Assembly (NCBI GenBank): GCA_000403945.1
Contig: APFI01000073.1
Location: 1 to 8,776, forward strand
DNA from: Desulfovibrio sp. Dsv1
GTDB taxonomy: Bacteria > Desulfobacterota > Desulfovibrionia > Desulfovibrionales > Desulfovibrionaceae
DNA: 8,776 nt
Direction: 5' to 3'
Positions 6,580 through 8,776 of this stretch are shown piece by piece. The first letter of the stretch is position 1. Each line of letters starts with the position of its first letter. The translations under genes were made by a program, and so were the position numbers. A model generated the notes under the pieces. The model made no database searches. It worked only from the letters and a program-made list of their open reading frames with translations, and had not been told where the DNA came from.

Positions 6580-7764
6580 ATGGCACAATGTACGCTTAAA
6601 CCGGATCTTGAGTTTGCCCGGGAGCTCACGGAAGCGGGGGGCGAATCCCTCAAAAAATGCTTCCAGTGCGCCACCTGTTCCGTGGCCTGCCCGCTTGCTC
6701 CGGCCAATGCGCCCTATCCGCGCAAGGAAATGGTCTGGGCATCTTGGGGCCTCAGGGACAGGCTGCGCACCGACGTGGACCTCTGGCTCTGCCACAATTG
6801 CGGCAACTGCTCGGACCTCTGCCCGCGCGGCGCCAAGCCTGCGGACTTGATGGCTGCGGCCCGCAACGTGATTTATAAAGACCTCACCGCGCCCTCCATC
6901 GTGGGCAAGTGGATGAGCAAGGCCTCGGGCCTGCCCATTCTCTTCGCCATCCCGGCGGCGTTCTGGCTGATCGTCTGGTGGATCCGCGCCAGCTATAACA
7001 ACGGCGAGTGGTTCCCGCGCGCCGCCGACGGCCGCATCGTCTTCGGCCAGATATTCTATGGCGACTACACCATCGACCCCATCTTCATGATCACCTTCTT
7101 CGGGGCATGCTTCATCCTGCTGCGCGGAGTGATGAAACTCTGGGCCATGTTCAGGCCCGAGGGCCGTATGACGGTCATCGGCAAAACCAAGTGCTGGGTC
7201 TGGCACCTTTGGGACGTGCTTTGGGATGAGATCATCACCCATCGCAAGTTCAACGATTGCGAGGACGGCCCGGGCACCGGCAAGGACACGCCCAACCGCA
7301 AGTACGGGCACGCCATCCTAGTCTGGAGCTTCATCATTCTGGCCTTTGTCACCGCTGTGGTGGCCCTGGGCCACTGGGGCGGCAAGATCATCCCGCTGAT
7401 CGAGATTGAAACGCCCATGCCCCTGACCTTCCCGGTCAAGATTCTGGCCAACATCGGCGCGCTCATGCTGTTCTGCGGCCTAGCCATCCTTACGGTACGC
7501 CGCCTGCGCCTGAATCCCGACTACCAGGGCTCCAGCTTCTATGATTGGTACCTGCTGGGGATCATCTGGCTGGTGGCCGTGACCGGCGTGCTGTCCCAGT
7601 GCTTCCGCCTAGCGGACGCCGTCAAACCGGCCTTTGTGGCCTATTACCTACACTTGGTCTTTGTCTGGATGCTTTTCGCCTATCTGCCTTGGTCCAAGCT
7701 GGGGCATCTGGTGTACCGCACGGCGGCGCTGGTTTACGTCCGCATGTACGGCCGGAGCAACTAG
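6580..7764 (+). CDS. qmoC: Quinone-interacting membrane-bound oxidoreductase subunit C (HdrC/HdrE-like)
   Basis: QmoC anchors the Qmo complex in the cytoplasmic membrane and is the subunit expected to oxidise menaquinol. The 394-residue protein fuses an HdrC-like cytoplasmic part to an HdrE/NarI-like membrane part. Two [4Fe-4S] motifs appear first: CFQCATCSVACP at 27-38 and CHNCGNCSDLCP at 71-82. About six hydrophobic helices follow, beginning near residue 118; the last ends with FVWMLFAYLPW. His244, His265 and His358, at or near helices, are candidate heme-b ligands; which ones bind is not decided by sequence. The start at 6580 is set by ribosome-binding-site spacing, and the earlier ATGs at 6517 and 6571 are rejected. 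A 138-nt gap, not a terminator, follows. Confidence 0.94.
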   Translation: MAQCTLKPDLEFARELTEAGGESLKKCFQCATCSVACPLAPANAPYPRKEMVWASWGLRDRLRTDVDLWLCHNCGNCSDLCPRGAKPADLMAAARNVIYKDLTAPSIVGKWMSKASGLPILFAIPAAFWLIVWWIRASYNNGEWFPRAADGRIVFGQIFYGDYTIDPIFMITFFGACFILLRGVMKLWAMFRPEGRMTVIGKTKCWVWHLWDVLWDEIITHRKFNDCEDGPGTGKDTPNRKYGHAILVWSFIILAFVTAVVALGHWGGKIIPLIEIETPMPLTFPVKILANIGALMLFCGLAILTVRRLRLNPDYQGSSFYDWYLLGIIWLVAVTGVLSQCFRLADAVKPAFVAYYLHLVFVWMLFAYLPWSKLGHLVYRTAALVYVRMYGRSN

Positions 7765-7902
7765 GCGGGTGCGCCTTTTGCCCTCTAGTGGCGTGGGTGC
7801 CGCTTTCCTGACCAGAGAACAAAAAGACCGCACCTGCCGGGCAGGATCGGAAAGAGCAAAGCATCAAAGTAAAAAATAACGATCTCCGAGGAGGAGGCCG
7901 CC
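7765..7902 (+). other. Intergenic region qmoC-qmoD with small inverted repeats
   Basis: No gene or terminator with a T-run is seen here. A perfect 5-bp hairpin, CCTGC-CGG-GCAGG, spans 7833-7845. Bases 7765-7773 can instead pair with 7829-7837 (nine pairs, one G-T), a mutually exclusive alternative fold. The qmoD ribosome binding site, GAGGAGG at 7891-7897, is strong. The likeliest reading is read-through from qmoC, possibly with mRNA processing. Confidence 0.4.
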
Positions 7903-8613
7903 ATGTCTGATAGTGATCGCAAAGTGTTTCCTGTGGAGTCCGTGCTGGCCTTGGTGGTAGGCAAAAAGGGTGTGGACGTCAAGGATGTCGCCGGTTTTGT
8001 GGTGGGTCGTTCCATCGCCTGCGACTGCTGCGCAAAGGCCGTGGGGCTGTTCGCGGCTGCCTGGCTGGCCCGCTGGTATCCCAAATTCATGGATATGACC
8101 TGGAGCGAGGACCAGACTTGGGAAGGTTTTGTCACCCGCGCCAAGGTGTTGCTGGGCGACAATGTCTCCCTGACCCCCATGGACGGCCGCACCAAGGCGC
8201 TGGCCGCTCAGAGCCTAGATTATCTGACGGATACCTACAGCAGCTTGGCCGCCCAGACTGCGGCTGTGGTCAAGCTGGAAGAGCGCGTGCGCGAACTGGA
8301 ACCCGCCGAAGCCCGCGCCGAAGCTCTTCAGAAAAAGGTCGACGAACTGGATGCCAAGATCAAGACCATGAATTCCGATATGGGTGGTCTGCGCAAGCAG
8401 GTTGCCGAATTCCAGGGCAAGGTGGCCGTAAGTCATGACGACCTGATGCAGACCATCAAGGACGCCATCAAGGATGGCCTCAAGGGCATGGTGGTGGGTG
8501 GATCCGCAACTGGAGCGGACGCCGCCGAGGCCGCGTCCGCTGAGGAAAATGCCGTGCCGGATGATTTCGGCTTCGGTTCCTCCGGCCCCAATTCGGATGG
8601 CTTCGGCTTCTAG
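7903..8613 (+). CDS. qmoD: Conserved Qmo-associated protein (DVU0851-like, proposed QmoD); function unknown
   Basis: Position directly after qmoC and before the operon terminator matches the promoter-distal gene of the Desulfovibrio qmo operon (DVU0851 in D. vulgaris). The 236-residue protein has no signal peptide and no clear membrane helix, so it is probably cytoplasmic. The N-terminal part carries CDCC (C40, C42, C43) followed by a hydrophobic, aromatic stretch (GLFAAAWLARWYPKF). Residues of about 105-175 are rich in heptad-like Leu/Val/Ala with charged residues, a likely coiled coil. An Ala-rich linker leads to a tail in which Asp-Phe-Gly-Phe (DDFGFG) is echoed by DGFGF at the very C-terminus. 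Identity rests on context and general architecture. A structural or adaptor role for Qmo or Apr is inferred; no enzymatic motif is visible. Confidence 0.75.
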   Translation: MSDSDRKVFPVESVLALVVGKKGVDVKDVAGFVVGRSIACDCCAKAVGLFAAAWLARWYPKFMDMTWSEDQTWEGFVTRAKVLLGDNVSLTPMDGRTKALAAQSLDYLTDTYSSLAAQTAAVVKLEERVRELEPAEARAEALQKKVDELDAKIKTMNSDMGGLRKQVAEFQGKVAVSHDDLMQTIKDAIKDGLKGMVVGGSATGADAAEAASAEENAVPDDFGFGSSGPNSDGFGF

Positions 8614-8637
8614 CCCCTAACTGTCCAACATGCAAGC

Positions 8638-8674
8638 AAAACGGCCCTTCCGCCAAAGCGGAGGGGCCGTTTTT
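8638..8674 (+). terminator. Strong intrinsic terminator of the apr-qmo cluster
   Basis: A 13-bp stem (8641-8653 with 8658-8670, one G-T pair) closes a CAAA loop and is followed by TTTTT at 8670-8674. Four A residues at 8638-8641 precede the stem, so it could also work on the minus strand against a gene arriving from the right. It begins 25 nt after the qmoD stop, which supports qmoD as the last gene of the unit. Confidence 0.93.
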
Positions 8675-8776
8675 GTTCAAAAAACCTACCGGTTGGCGGA
8701 AATTCTAAAATGTAGTCATTGCTGTCCGGCTAAGCCACCAAATCTAACAGGCTGAGGTTGTAGGGATTTTCATTTT
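8675..8776. other. AT-richer right flank with no supported gene
   Basis: This stretch of about 100 nt is visibly richer in A and T than the operon and holds no start codon with a credible ribosome binding site. The segment around 8720-8745 (TGCTGTCCGGCTAAG and following) has the look of an insertion-sequence terminus, but its partner end would lie outside the window and I cannot confirm it. Confidence 0.3.

Noticed and set aside
6581..6595. TGGCAC-N5-GC-like sigma-54 element at the qmoC start
   Set aside because: The -12 half is poor (ACGCT instead of TTGCA) and the site lies inside the qmoC start region, so it is a chance match.
1..8776. CRISPR array, tRNA or rRNA genes
   Set aside because: I found no regularly spaced repeats and recognised no tRNA or rRNA sequence on either strand.

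Overview
The window carries the electron-transfer and adenylylsulfate-reduction core of dissimilatory sulfate respiration, all on the + strand: aprB, aprA, qmoA, qmoB, qmoC, and a sixth gene matching the promoter-distal gene of the Desulfovibrio qmo operon (proposed name qmoD). Gene order, protein lengths, high GC and strong GGAGG-type ribosome binding sites point to a Desulfovibrio-like sulfate-reducing bacterium (Desulfovibrionaceae). The species cannot be fixed from this sequence alone.

Layout. Positions 1-61 look like the right end of an IS200/IS605-family (TnpB-bearing) element, with the two-hairpin, TCAA-terminated 3' scaffold typical of TnpB omega RNAs; the rest of the element lies off the left edge. 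Positions 62-317 form the apr control region: a 17-nt inverted repeat, an AT-rich palindrome, a plausible sigma-70 promoter with a Rex-like operator over its -10, and a GC-rich leader of about 125 nt ending in a weak hairpin followed by a T-run. aprB and aprA (318-2844) are 37 nt apart. A 207-nt gap with a strong hairpin separates them from qmoA. qmoA, qmoB and qmoC (3052-7764) are tightly packed, with gaps of 5 and 13 nt. A 138-nt gap precedes qmoD (7903-8613), and a strong intrinsic terminator at 8638-8674 closes the cluster. The last ~100 nt are more AT-rich and hold no gene I can support.

How the genes work together. QmoC is a membrane protein with a predicted heme-b membrane part and two cytoplasmic [4Fe-4S] sites, and it takes electrons from menaquinol. 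QmoA and QmoB, cytoplasmic flavo-iron-sulfur proteins related to HdrA (QmoB also has an MvhD-like tail), pass them on towards AprB. AprB relays electrons to the FAD of AprA, where adenosine 5'-phosphosulfate (APS) is reduced to sulfite and AMP. QmoD is a soluble coiled-coil protein of unknown biochemical role with a Cys-Asp-Cys-Cys motif and a repeated Phe-Gly-Phe tail.

The core genes are a known system. The less-explained items are the omega-RNA-like IS end beside the apr promoter, the candidate Rex operator, the QmoD motifs, and the divergence of QmoB from canonical HdrA.
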